Assembly (NCBI GenBank): GCA_963971405.1
Contig: OZ020490.1
Span: 34,311,464-34,375,463, forward strand
Direction: 5' to 3'
DNA: 64,000 nt
From: Psococerastis gibbosa
Lineage: Eukaryota > Arthropoda > Insecta > Psocodea > Psocidae
Shown here in pieces: positions 33,569-43,861 of this stretch. Position numbers and translations under genes: made by a program. Positions within the stretch are counted from its first letter, which is position 1; each line of letters starts with the position of its first letter. The notes under the pieces were generated by a model, which had not been told where the DNA came from, searched no databases, and saw nothing but the letters and a program-made list of their open reading frames with translations.

Positions 33569-33569
33569 T

Positions 33570-34339
33570 AATTTAGACTAACTTACAATAGAACTAGAAG
33601 GCCTAATTTGTCGGCTAAGACATTGTCCAATTGTATCAGTAGGAATTTCTGAAACATCTAGCATAGACTGCAATACGATAAAATAGAACACTTTACTTTG
33701 ACTTTGGCAATTTCCCCAAAAAACATACAGTAGATTTAATTATACCAATTTGCAAAAATGTGTAGGCTATATACATTTATAATGGTATACCATTTGAGAT
33801 TCATTACGGAAATAAAAAAAACTGATTGAAAATTTTAAAACAAAGCGTATATATAGGAGTTTGAGACCTGAGTCTCAGAAAAAAATTTCTAATACGTGAC
33901 GGATCAGTTGAATCCAGGATGATAGGATCTGGTCGTTCTGAAAGCGTAGCTCCAAACGTTTCGTCAACATCTTCAGTTGCTGCTGAGCCTACGAGATACA
34001 CTCTTAGAAATCTGCGCAGTTCCACTGAAGACGTCGACCGCAGTTTGGAAGTGCGCTTTCATAACGACCACGGCCTGCAAGTCGGAGTGCCCCCACAACG
34101 CGTTTTTTGTACAAAGCCGATTTTTACAGGAAATACCGAGTGTAGAGCCGTCAAAAATAGCCGTTAACTGAGCAAAAATTCTTCTCTAGATTTCGATATA
34201 TTATGACATGTGGCCTACATTAACACCACTTGGCCACAGTTCTTGAACTCCTTCCCCGCGACCACCACATCCATGGTTCTATGTACACATCAAATTCAAT
34301 AATTGTGGCCAATCTATGGTAGAGAGATACAAACCATGT
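33570..34339. other. PLB1 3' UTR and downstream, no further gene seen
   Basis: A moderately GC-rich patch lies at 33900-34165 (ggatgatagga(t/c)...ggtcgttctg), resembling 61085-61150. It is probably an unnamed repeat. Confidence 0.4.
33811..33816 (+). terminator. Candidate PLB1 poly(A) signal
   Basis: AATAAA about 240 nt after the PLB1 stop codon. It is the first canonical hexamer I noticed in the 3' flank; use is inferred. Confidence 0.4.
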
Positions 34340-34515
34340 AGTAGAAATTAGATGATTTAGGCAAAACTGGACTTGGCGGGATTCAAACTCGCCTATCCAG
34401 GGCGCCGTCTTGACCGCTGGACCACAAGCCCCGTCAAGTGGCCCAGCTGTTTAGACGGCGCTCCGGATAGGCGTAATCGTGAGTTCAGTTTTTCCTATAT
34501 CCTCTAATTTTGGTA
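34340..34515. repeat. tRNA-like foldback element, best copy
   Basis: Left arm: ctggacttggcgggattcaa then cctatccagggcgccgtctt and gaccgctggaccacaagcc. The right arm is the inverse, with ggcccagctgtttagacggc. Each arm looks like a tRNA gene with an A-box (tggtccagcgg on the - strand), a ggcgccctgg-like anticodon region and a B-box (gtttgaatccc). The two arms are nearly back-to-back. Confidence 0.68.
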
Positions 34516-34537
34516 ATCAACCAAAGTGAGTGTTATA

Positions 34538-34786
34538 TGAGGAGGCTGTTTACAAACATGGCCAACTCCATGTTGCAGAATTTTTCAGGAGAGTGGATTT
34601 TCTGTTGAAAATTGCATTAAGTTTATAGGTAACCCTAGACTTCTCAGCGCTTCTGTGCGCAATCTGGCTGCTTTCGTCACTTTATTTTTCAACGTGCAGG
34701 TGGACATTAAAATTTTCTGCAATGTCGGATGAAAACCCCATTTTGTAAAAAAATGGAGCTGGCCACGTTTGTAACCAAGCTCGTCA
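34538..34786 (-). mobile_element. TA-flanked MITE, copy 3
   Basis: TGAGGAGGCTGTTTACAAAC end, interior as in copies 1 and 2, TA on both sides (34536-34537, 34787-34788), 249 bp. Confidence 0.82.
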
Positions 34787-35018
34787 TATATTGGTCTACC
34801 AAATAATACTGCAATGCATGTATCAAAATGCTGGAAAACATTTCTTCTGTCAGTCCAAACATTTTTGCCAGCTCAACGATTGATACCTATTTCATAAAAC
34901 ATTTTGATTTTTAAACTTATAAGGTTTTTCCCTTTACGACTGTCTCTTAAGAGTGTACATCCCGTAGGAAATTGGCAGCCCGAAATTTAATTCATTTTTT
35001 TTAAATTGACGCAGCAAT

Positions 35019-35269
35019 TTATTAAAGATTTGGCTCATTTAAGTTGTAGAAGACTTGGTACTTCATGCATCAATCATATATAAGGTATCTTTAATTTTCG
35101 AAATTGTAGTTTTTTCATAAAGATAATATAACTTTAACTAAAATCTTTTGACGTAAAATAGGCCTAGATATTATGAAAAAACTAAAATTTCGAAAATTAA
35201 AAATACTTTATTATATGATGCATGCATGAGTCAGTCTTCTACAACTTATATGAGCCAAATCTTTAATAA
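35019..35269. repeat. Foldback element (~250 bp)
   Basis: Arms ttattaaagatttggctcat and tgagccaaatctttaataa, continuing through gttgtagaagac and catgcat motifs to a short spacer around 35140. Confidence 0.75.
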
Positions 35270-37201
35270 CTTCCTCAGTTAATTAAAAGAAAAATAGGAA
35301 GTATTAAATTTTGGGAGCTCCTTAGCTAGACAAACTAGGCCTATTAATCTATTTGATAGTAACTTATAATATTATGAACGAAATGTACAAATACAATAGG
35401 TAAATATACTACAAGTAGGTTTCAATATGAAAGTCATTGTTTATAGTGTAATTTAATATTGTTACATATAGGGAGGTAATTAAATTGATTGTATGAGGAA
35501 ATTGACCGTGTAATTATAGACATTGCCCAACCCTGGATCACCCTAGCTTTTTTACATTTATTTGATTTAATACGTAGCCTAAATCAGGCCCGTAACCAGC
35601 CACAAACCCCCCAAAATTTCTTTGCTTCACACTATAGAAATAAAAATAATTTAAATTTCACTACATATACTATTGGACCCCCTATTAAAACAATCCTGCT
35701 TACAGCAAATGTTTTATTATTTATATTTAAGGTGTAAGTCAGGCTCGGAACCAGCTTCCAGCTCCCCCCCCCCCCGAAATTTCTTGGCTACACACTAGAA
35801 AGAATTTAAATTTCACTACATACTATTGGACTAGGATGCCTCAAGTTAAGAAAGAGACTACAGGGTTGCTTAAAGCAGAAATTATGCCGAAAGCAGATGT
35901 TGGCAAACAAACAACGACAATTTTGTAAGGTATTTGTATTTGTCCATGATATAAGTTAAATGTTCCAAGAATTAGACAATTAAGTAAATTTCGGATAAAC
36001 AACGGATTAAATCACTGCAACAAAACTAAAAATACTGCTTATATTATTGTATATTCGACATTTTTATAAAATAACTGATGTAGGTACAATATAAATAATA
36101 TTAAATTAAATTAATGTAAGATACATATTCACAAATGTTGAGGTCATCCAGGGGTGCCCTATGTATCTACGATTAGTATCCGGCCAAAGGATGCCCTGCA
36201 TACACTTTAGCGAATGTAGAGCTTGAGAATATTGCTAAATTATCTTCAAATGGAAAGCTTATGAATGTTTTTACATTGACGTTGATGTACTGCATACATT
36301 GTAGCATTGTCCTAGGTATAGCCATAAAAGAAAATTTACTGAGTTACCAATGTAGTTACCAACCAGCAGAAGATTGGCTATTTATATGTAATTGTTACTG
36401 TATTGTAAAATAGTAGATCTATTTAAACTGAAAGAAAAATGAATGGTAAAATAAGTAATTACTGCAATAGTTTCAAAAACAAAATTTTCACCTAATTATT
36501 ACAAAATAATCATAAGTTTACCTAGCCTACCTTAAAATGTTGTTGGAGTGTTTAAGGTGATTACTTCTTAATTGGTATAGAATTTTAGCTCACTCCTTGT
36601 TAAATTTTTCATTACAGGTTACCATTTTATTGTAATGGACTACTGGGGATTTTGTAACACTTTGAGCTACTGTAGCCTAATTGTCAATTTGATAATAAAT
36701 ACAAGCAATTATTCATTTACGAAGAACACGTGTAATTGTATTTGTTCTTGGGGATAACTTATCCCAAAGATGGGTTAGGGAGTTGTCATGCATTCATGAT
36801 TGCCCCCAATTTTGCATCTACCCTTTTGTACGTAAAATCCAGGGACAAGACCACGACTACAGTCAAGCCTATTTTGAATGATGTAGTTTTTTAATACTGA
36901 CATAAGAAAAAAAATAAATAAATACATATATATTTCTGCTAAATTATACAATAGATGTAATTGACAAGAACGTATAAAATAAAATCGTCAAAATCGGATA
37001 GTTCAGTCATTGTCATTGTGCAGTTCCTCTGTGACATTGTAAAATGCCTTCTCTAAGAGATGGTTTCTAAGCAATTTAGGGAAGTTAGAAGCATTTCTCA
37101 CCGCTCTTAGTTCATGAACATGTGTATTATTATACTACAAAATTTTCTGATATTAAAAACATTATCTCCACTAAGACACATTACTTTTTATAGGCTTATG
37201 C
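35270..37201. other. Intergenic between PLB1 and lipase-NLR gene B
   Basis: AT-rich. Two related gtaaccagc-type segments occur at 35586 and 35748 (the second with a C-run). A SINE-like 3' fragment is at 35828-35918. 36900-37115 matches 58660-59415. No gene is supported; the 35489-35737 ORF spans the gtaaccagc segments. Confidence 0.45.
36900..37115. repeat. R9 dispersed segment (MITE-free copy)
   Basis: Contains gctaaattatacaatagatg, aaataaaatcgtcaaaatcg and ctaagcaatttagggaagtt. At 58660-59415 the same sequence is interrupted by three MITEs, so this copy shows the unoccupied sites. Confidence 0.75.
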
Positions 37202-40200
37202 CTAGATGTTTGTTTCATCGTCACACGGTAATTTAAATGTTTGTCCCTTGTTATTTACAATTGTTTGGTCAGTTCCATGTGCAATTAATTTGTTAACGAC
37301 TTCTACGTGTCCTTTTTCAGCAGCTAAGTGTAGCGGTGTATTTCCGTGACTTGTCTGGGCGTTGATGTCGGCTTCTCCTGTTTTTAACAACAGTGATACA
37401 ATTTCAACACGGCCACTCGCTGCAGCGCTATGTAACGGTGTAAACTTGCCTATATCTGCAATATTTATATCTGCCCCTTTAGATATAATTAACTCCATGA
37501 GCTTGCGCTCAATTTTGTTATTCCTCACAGCAAAATGTAAAGGTGTCAGGTTATAATTTGTTTCAACATTTACGTTTATTTTATCGTTACCAAGTAAGAC
37601 TTTGGCAACATCACTATGACCTTCCTTGACTGCAAAATGCAACGGTGTAACTGCTTTTCGATCTGACGCGTTTACGTCTGCTCCTTTATCTAGTAGAAGT
37701 TTCACAACATCGCGTAACCCGTTTCTGGCAGCTAAATGTAATGCAGTCAATCCATATTCTGTTCTAGTGTCTACTTTAGCCTTGTAATCTATTAAAATTC
37801 TGATGGATTCAATGTAGCCTCCCTTTGCTGCTAAATGCAATGAAGTCCACCCGTAAATTTTCTTGTCGTTTGCGTTGGACCCTTTTTTTAGTAAAAGCTT
37901 AACTTTTCTCTCGTCGCCAGTCAGTGCGGCGCAATGCAAGACAGTTTTCCTTTCTTTGTCTTTCGTGTGTAGGAGAAGTTTAAGTTTCGCTTTGTCTGTA
38001 ATTCCATTTACTATGCTTTCCACTGCATTCAAGCTACAACCACTAACAACCAGGTGAAGGTAGGTTGTGTATATATTATTATCATCACATTTACATATTA
38101 TGAACTCTTCTACTAATTCTTTGTACTCAAAAGCAACATTCCATACTGAGACAATACTCGGTGTATAATTTTGAAACGTCTTGGGATTAGACAAGTGATA
38201 TTCAAGTAATTCTAGAGCCTGTTTCAGGACTTCTTTCTCCATATTGTTTGTCTTTAAGTCAATTTTTACATTATTTTGCACAATTCTAGAGATATTGAAC
38301 TTTCCAGTTTCTCTTCTAATGATGTATGACTTCTCAAGTGATTCTAAAGCAGAATTTACCACAGACGCCATGTCGCTTTCACCAATATAATCCTCACATA
38401 TTGTTTCATATGTCAACTTACAAAAAGTAATATCAGGTATGTTGTATGGGTTAAGAAAAGCAGCAATATTTAAAATTAGTTTTGCTATATTGCCGAGAGA
38501 TAATTTGCTTGCGGTCAAGATTTGGTTATAAAAAACGTTCTCATCATCAGTCACTTCGGCTTGAACTAGTTGAACATATTGTTCAATATTGTTAATTAAG
38601 TCTAAAGATTTAATTTTTTCAACTGCATGCAGTAGTTTCATAGGCAGTCCATCTAGTTCTAATACTAAGATCTTAATAAGGTGATCGTGATGAGTATGCT
38701 GCAAGGCTAATTTCTTCTTTACCATTTCAACTGCGTAGTCAACAAATAAGGGACCCAAACGGATTTCACCATTCTCCCTTTCAAGTTCATTCGTCAGCTG
38801 TTCATTTCTTGTTGTGATCAAAACTCTAAAATTGAAAGAAACTGGTGGTAACACAGAGCTTATCACGGGAAAACTCTCAGTGCCATCAAAAATAAAAAGG
38901 GCACGTTCCTTACAAAAATACGTGAACACACGCTCTTTCATTTCGATCAGAGTTAGTCCACTGTTATCGTCATTCATCATATTTATTTTCAATTGCGTCA
39001 TTAAATTAGAAAACGATAAATATACAGATTCCTCATCGCGAGAATGGATTAAAATTACGTGTTTTGCATAATGAGATCGAAATTCATGGGCATATTTGAT
39101 TGCTAGTTCACTTTTTCCTATACCCCATCTACTGCTGGCTACGACGACACTTCCCAACTTCCCAGTTCCCAACTCAAATGGCTGGTCGTGGCAGTCGTTT
39201 TCACCTAATTCTGATATTAGGCTTCCAAAATGAATTTTCGAGATTTCGTCGATTTCATTAATTCTATCAGTAAACGCTGGTGTTATGTTGCTCACTTGAA
39301 ACCAAACTGGTTGCTCAAAATCCCAAATTTCTTGATTCACATTTTCTTTTACTGAAGGAATTATGTGAACAATGTTTTTTATGACCGAAATAAACTTAAA
39401 TAAAGATCTATTCCCGCTGCTGCTAATTAAATTTTGATCGCTATTAAAAGGGCAATTATTAAGTAAATCTTTGAAACAATCTTTTAAATTCCCCAATGGC
39501 TTTATTGCTTCGTCCAGTCTGGTCAGGTTTGGTTTCTCAAGTCTTTTGCATTTAGTCACAAAGTCCCTTTCAGACAATGATAATGTATTACAGCTGCATT
39601 GTTTTCTATTAATTGGAGTCGAATGGTAAGCAATTTTGTCATTCAATGAAGGTGCAGACCCTTCGTTCAGTAATAATTCGAGTTCATTGTAATGCTGGTT
39701 AAAAAGACGCGATGGCAATATTGCCTTAAGCATCCTCCCAAAAAAATGTAGTGTTGGAAACATCGCTAATAATCTTCCAATATATGGCAATGGTGAAAAG
39801 AACTTAGTTATTCGTAGACTCAGCTTTTCTTCTACCATAGGCCAATTCTTGACCCATTTAAGGTTTGTATCATCAATTTCTTTTAAAATTTCTTTAATTC
39901 TCTCTATAGAATGTGTCTTCCATGTGGGAGTTTCGAATTTATCAATGTCATCATGCGATAGTACTCGATAAATAGTTGACGAGTAATAGTGCTGAGAGCA
40001 CGTGTTGACAAGATTGGGCGTTGAAAGATATATTGTTATGTCCAAACGTGAATTGAAACAATTATTGTTAGTATACCTTCTACGATTGTTGATCTCCGGT
40101 TCCATTTTCTGTAACATTTTAATACAGCCTGGGCTATCAAAAACTACGGTGTGGGCATGATAGCCGCTTTCTGGACTCCAACGGAATAAATTGCTTTCAA

Positions 40201-40864
40201 CCTCACGAAAGGAAAAACATTCAACGGACAAAGTTGTAATTTGGGCAAGCCAACCTCCAAGGGAGTGTCCTGTAAATGACAGCTGAATAAAAACGTTGCT
40301 TCTCCTATTTGCGTTTTCCACCGCAGATTTAATCTCATATGCGAACGTAATGGCCGAACGCATTTGACCTGTATATTTATTTTGCATGACACCGTAGACA
40401 TCGGTCAAAATGGATCCAATTGTGTCAGTTTTGGTTATGCTCACCACAGTACCCCTATGAGCAACCACTATGTGCTGTTCTTTAGGATTCCAATAGGCTG
40501 CTCCCAAATACTTGTTTTTTAATTCCTTGTTATATGCAACTGTGAGTAGCGTCCAGCCATCTGGCATAGGTCTAGACCCTTCGGTCGGTTCATAGTACAC
40601 TTCATTGGAAAACTCCGCTAAAATTTTGTCTTCTGGATATGGATTTCCCATGCGAAACTTAAATTTCTCATCAACACTTCTGTTATTGTTATCAAATTCG
40701 TAATAATGGTCAATCTCATTATTAAATGTGGTTGGGCTCTTGGTATATTTCAATTTCGTGTCGACTTCCATATCTTCAAGCTTCCGTTGAGATTTATTGA
40801 TTGATGTGCATTTATGCGTTTTATGGCTGCTACGTATCGTACGTAATTGAATTATAACAGGCAA
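37202..40864 (-). CDS. Lipase (class 3) - NB-ARC - ankyrin protein, paralogue B
   Basis: An uninterrupted 1220-codon ORF, colinear with paralogue A. Lipase: VVAHRG, GHSLGG (199-204, Ser201), VVFDSPG (Asp243), His292. Central NTPase-like region: SSRWGIGKS (577-585), where the first Walker A glycine is Ser578; LFIFD (Asp660); LITTR; GLPMKL. ISRIVQ replaces VHRIVQ, so the MHD-type histidine is lost. Seven C-terminal ankyrin repeats are very close to A's; the last 37-residue stretch differs at only 5 positions. Homology with A begins at Met32 (ATG at 40771, G at -3), the likelier start. A basic insertion follows the lipase (FFSPLPYIGRLLAMFPTL region, ~355-380). It is intronless, and every domain stays in frame over 3.6 kb, so it is probably functional despite the NTPase changes. 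Confidence 0.9.
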   Translation of the reverse strand: MPVIIQLRTIRSSHKTHKCTSINKSQRKLEDMEVDTKLKYTKSPTTFNNEIDHYYEFDNNNRSVDEKFKFRMGNPYPEDKILAEFSNEVYYEPTEGSRPMPDGWTLLTVAYNKELKNKYLGAAYWNPKEQHIVVAHRGTVVSITKTDTIGSILTDVYGVMQNKYTGQMRSAITFAYEIKSAVENANRRSNVFIQLSFTGHSLGGWLAQITTLSVECFSFREVESNLFRWSPESGYHAHTVVFDSPGCIKMLQKMEPEINNRRRYTNNNCFNSRLDITIYLSTPNLVNTCSQHYYSSTIYRVLSHDDIDKFETPTWKTHSIERIKEILKEIDDTNLKWVKNWPMVEEKLSLRITKFFSPLPYIGRLLAMFPTLHFFGRMLKAILPSRLFNQHYNELELLLNEGSAPSLNDKIAYHSTPINRKQCSCNTLSLSERDFVTKCKRLEKPNLTRLDEAIKPLGNLKDCFKDLLNNCPFNSDQNLISSSGNRSLFKFISVIKNIVHIIPSVKENVNQEIWDFEQPVWFQVSNITPAFTDRINEIDEISKIHFGSLISELGENDCHDQPFELGTGKLGSVVVASSRWGIGKSELAIKYAHEFRSHYAKHVILIHSRDEESVYLSFSNLMTQLKINMMNDDNSGLTLIEMKERVFTYFCKERALFIFDGTESFPVISSVLPPVSFNFRVLITTRNEQLTNELERENGEIRLGPLFVDYAVEMVKKKLALQHTHHDHLIKILVLELDGLPMKLLHAVEKIKSLDLINNIEQYVQLVQAEVTDDENVFYNQILTASKLSLGNIAKLILNIAAFLNPYNIPDITFCKLTYETICEDYIGESDMASVVNSALESLEKSYIIRRETGKFNISRIVQNNVKIDLKTNNMEKEVLKQALELLEYHLSNPKTFQNYTPSIVSVWNVAFEYKELVEEFIICKCDDNNIYTTYLHLVVSGCSLNAVESIVNGITDKAKLKLLLHTKDKERKTVLHCAALTGDERKVKLLLKKGSNANDKKIYGWTSLHLAAKGGYIESIRILIDYKAKVDTRTEYGLTALHLAARNGLRDVVKLLLDKGADVNASDRKAVTPLHFAVKEGHSDVAKVLLGNDKINVNVETNYNLTPLHFAVRNNKIERKLMELIISKGADINIADIGKFTPLHSAAASGRVEIVSLLLKTGEADINAQTSHGNTPLHLAAEKGHVEVVNKLIAHGTDQTIVNNKGQTFKLPCDDETNI

Positions 40865-41607
40865 TGATCAAGCCATGCACTTACTAGACGGATGCACATA
40901 GATTTTTTATATATATAGCACTATTAGTAAAACTCGAAGGCATGTGTAGAGGAAGGCATACGGAATAGACAAAATCATGATCGATAAGGCTAATTGAAGA
41001 CTTATGTGAAACACGTTATGATATCCATAAAGTTAAACACCGTTAATAGAATAAAACAAAATTTAGCATAAATAAGCACTACAATTGCTCTTTCTTGTCA
41101 CACTTTGAGTATACCTAATATTATATAGACGCACATAAGTAGACAAGAGTGTTTGGAAATGTAAATCATTGACTTCAGTCCCTCTTTGATTGTTGCTCAT
41201 TACAAATATTACCAATTGATACCGAATTCATGGTTAAAGATCACTCGATGCTGCATAGAACCGTGGTATTGGTTATGAGGCGCAACGCAGGAAAATAAAT
41301 TGGCTCTCATCAAAATAAGTGCCAGCAATGTAGCTGCAGAACGGAAGAAATCGGAAGAAATGAAGGAGCAGTGTGTAGTATATGTTATATTGAAGAGATA
41401 GGGCAACCCATCGACTTTCTGTAAAGATAGTTGAATACATGAGGCGAAAATTAAGTATAACAACCCAACATGCCGGTGCAATGGCAAAAAAGCAGACACA
41501 TACATAATATGTATTATATTGTATGATTATTGTCGAATTTAACTGTCAGGATGGCAAAATTTTTCATAAGAACGGGCTAATTTAAAATTAATAAAATGTT
41601 GACTTTC
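40865..41607. other. 5' flank of gene B, no gene seen
   Basis: AT-rich; it should contain the promoter of paralogue B. tttttatatatatag at ~40904 (tatatata on the - strand) is a possible TATA element about 130 bp upstream of Met32. Confidence 0.35.
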
Positions 41608-41802
41608 TTGTTCTATTACTAAGCCAACCTAGCGGAATTAGGGCTATAAAGCCCTCTCTTACACTCAACTAGGAAGACCCGGTACCGCCTGCTTTACATG
41701 CCCTCCGAAGCATGGCCAGAAAACGTAGGAAGTGTAGGACTCGAACCAACAACCTTTCGGGTGAAAGTCAGAGTCCGTACCGCCACTCTACATGTCCTGA
41801 CC
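41608..41802 (-). repeat. tRNA-derived SINE, reverse copy
   Basis: ctattactaagccaacctag to gactcgaaccaacaaccttt and ccgccactctacatgtcctg. The head abuts (CCTAA)n. Confidence 0.85.
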
Positions 41803-41822
41803 TAACCTAACCTAACCTAATT
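41801..41822. repeat. Short interstitial (CCTAA)n
   Basis: Four CCTAA units in a row, the arthropod telomere motif (TTAGG on the - strand), directly at the SINE 5' boundary. Confidence 0.7.
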
Positions 41823-42415
41823 TACTGCAATTTATAATCATAAAAAATTGCACCAATCTCCTTAATAATAAATAAACAAAATAAATAAACAAAAAATCAT
41901 TTACAATTGCAAACAAAAAAACTCCAATAAAATTGCAAATCTCAGTCAGAAAATTGAGTACACTTTCATAAGTTATAAGGAAAATGAGTTATTTTTACCT
42001 GTAGTTCTGCGGAAAAATGTGGTAGTCAGCAGTTACCACAGGTGAAGTGAAAAAATTCAAAAAGAATGGAAACCAATCCAAATTATGTTAGGTTATAAAA
42101 AATTTACTTAGAGTAAAGGAAAGTAATAGACGAAATTGAGTAAGTCATTGATAGCAACTATCTTTGATAAGAGATAAAGCATCCAATTATAGATAAGTTC
42201 TGTTTTGTTGAAGATTAAAGAGTTGGGATATGTTAGGTGATGCCCTACCCTTATCGAATGTAATAATATACTATAGTAATGCACCACCGTTAACGCTAAA
42301 TGAAAATGCATGAATTCAATACATGCCAAGCCCAATGTAAATAAAGACAACAAATAGTCAAGACGATGAAGCGTTACAACGAATGCACGTACAATTAATT
42401 TCAGCCTTTTTAAAA
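41823..42415. other. Downstream flank of the actin-like gene
   Basis: AT-rich. A 103-codon ORF here starts at the actin-like stop and is judged a chance frame. Confidence 0.5.
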
Positions 42416-43525
42416 TCACTTCCTGTGAACAATACTAGGACCGAATTCGTCGTACTCTTGTCTTGTGATCCACATCTGTTGGAAGCTAGTCAGGGACGCA
42501 AGGATTGAACCGCCAATCCATGCGGCGAACCGTCTCTCGGGGGGTGCGCTAATTTTTATGTTCGAAATGGATGAAGCGAGCGAAGTCAACTCCTTCCACA
42601 TGCGGCTGGCGATGCCCTCAAACATGGTGGTGCCGCCAGAGAGCACTATGTTGGTGAATAAGTCCTTGTGGATGTCCGGGTCACACTCCATGATGCTGTT
42701 GTACGTCATGTCGTGGATGCCGCATACTTCCAAACCTAGGATAGAAGGCTGGAAGAGAGCTTCAGGGCAGCGAAAGCGCTCGTTGCCGATAGTGATGACC
42801 CGTCCGTCTGGGAGCTTATATGACCTTTCCAGACTAGAGCCGGAGGCGGCGTTGGCCATTTCCTGTTCGAAGTCTAGTGCCACGTAGCAGATACTCGCCT
42901 TGATGCTCGTGGCGATTTCACACTCTTCTGTGGTCGTGAAGGAATAGTCGCGCTTTTTGAGGATATCCATCAGGTAGTAGGAGAGGTCGCGGCCCGAGAA
43001 GCCCACCATACGGCGAATGGCGTGAGGAATGGCGTATCCTTCATAGCTGGGGACGGCGTGGGAGGCGCCGTCACCTGATTCAATAACGACACCAGTGGTA
43101 CGACCGGAGGAGAAGAGTGAGAGAGCGGCATCAATGGCTGGGTAAATGGCGGGTGAGTGGAAGGTTTCAAACATAACTTGGGCCATTCTTTCACGTTGCC
43201 CTTTGGGGCTAATTGGGCCTTCGGTCAGGAGGATTGGCTGCTCTTGAGGATCTACTCGAAGCTCATTGACGAATGTGTGCTCACATAACAACTCCATATC
43301 GTCCCAGTTATTGATGAAACCGCTGTCTATGGGGTGCTTGAGGGCAAGAATGCTTCGCTTTTCGTGTGCCTGATTACCAACGAACACTGCGTGTTCCATG
43401 GCGCTTTGGTGCCGGGGTCGACCAACAATGGATTTGAAGAAACACAAGGGCGCGTCGTCTCCGGCGTAACCAGCCTTAACACTATCAGAACCATTGTCTA
43501 TTACCAATGCTGGTTTTAAATCCAT
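42416..43525 (-). CDS. Divergent intronless actin / actin-related protein
   Basis: A 369-aa ORF, colinear with conventional actin (375-376 aa). Phosphate loop 1 is [17 protein letters not shown] (10-26), phosphate loop 2 is [11 protein letters not shown] (149-159), and [21 protein letters not shown] and [10 protein letters not shown] are kept. Differences from ordinary actin: a DNase-I loop about 4 residues shorter and rewritten ([14 protein letters not shown]). Asp132 stands where Gln137 normally positions the hydrolytic water, and Glu149 replaces Asp154. The C terminus ends ...GPSIVHRK, two residues short. Base composition is clearly more GC-rich than its surroundings. A conserved but intronless, diverged actin suggests a retrocopy that acquired a role, as in lineage- or testis-restricted arthropod Arps; expression is unknown. 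Confidence 0.9.
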   Translation of the reverse strand: MDLKPALVIDNGSDSVKAGYAGDDAPLCFFKSIVGRPRHQSAMEHAVFVGNQAHEKRSILALKHPIDSGFINNWDDMELLCEHTFVNELRVDPQEQPILLTEGPISPKGQRERMAQVMFETFHSPAIYPAIDAALSLFSSGRTTGVVIESGDGASHAVPSYEGYAIPHAIRRMVGFSGRDLSYYLMDILKKRDYSFTTTEECEIATSIKASICYVALDFEQEMANAASGSSLERSYKLPDGRVITIGNERFRCPEALFQPSILGLEVCGIHDMTYNSIMECDPDIHKDLFTNIVLSGGTTMFEGIASRMWKELTSLASSISNIKISAPPERRFAAWIGGSILASLTSFQQMWITRQEYDEFGPSIVHRK

Positions 43526-43861
43526 TTAAAAATGCAGCCGACAAACAAGTCTTACTCCTGTAACTGATGTCAGAATATAATATGGTATGTCGTCGAATGG
43601 AGTACGAACACTGTTTAGTCACAGCTTGCCCTCTTCAAGTGGTCTAAAATTTGGGCTGCATCTTCAAATTTGGCTGAAAACAAAATGGTATTTTCTTTCA
43701 GTCTCATGCATGAGGAAAATCCAGAAAAACCATGGAGTAGTTTGGCTGAACATAGAGTTCTATCTTATATGGAAGAGATGGGTCATTTAAGAGCTGCATA
43801 ATATATTTTTCAATTCTGGGACCACCTGGTACGTATTTTCAATGGCACATGGCATCTAATA
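43526..43861. other. 5' flank of the actin-like gene
   Basis: No gene; presumed promoter region for the actin-like gene, no motif called. Confidence 0.4.

Noticed and set aside
34365-34436. Possible functional tRNA gene
   Set aside because: Only tRNA-like; it lies in an inverted-repeat element with an unpaired acceptor stem as far as I can fold it by eye, and other copies are degraded.
42108-42419. 103-aa ORF directly downstream of the actin-like gene
   Set aside because: AT-rich hydrophobic frame in the 3' flank. Overlap with the actin stop is likely chance.
42465-42887. 140-aa + strand ORF
   Set aside because: Antisense shadow of the actin-like coding sequence.
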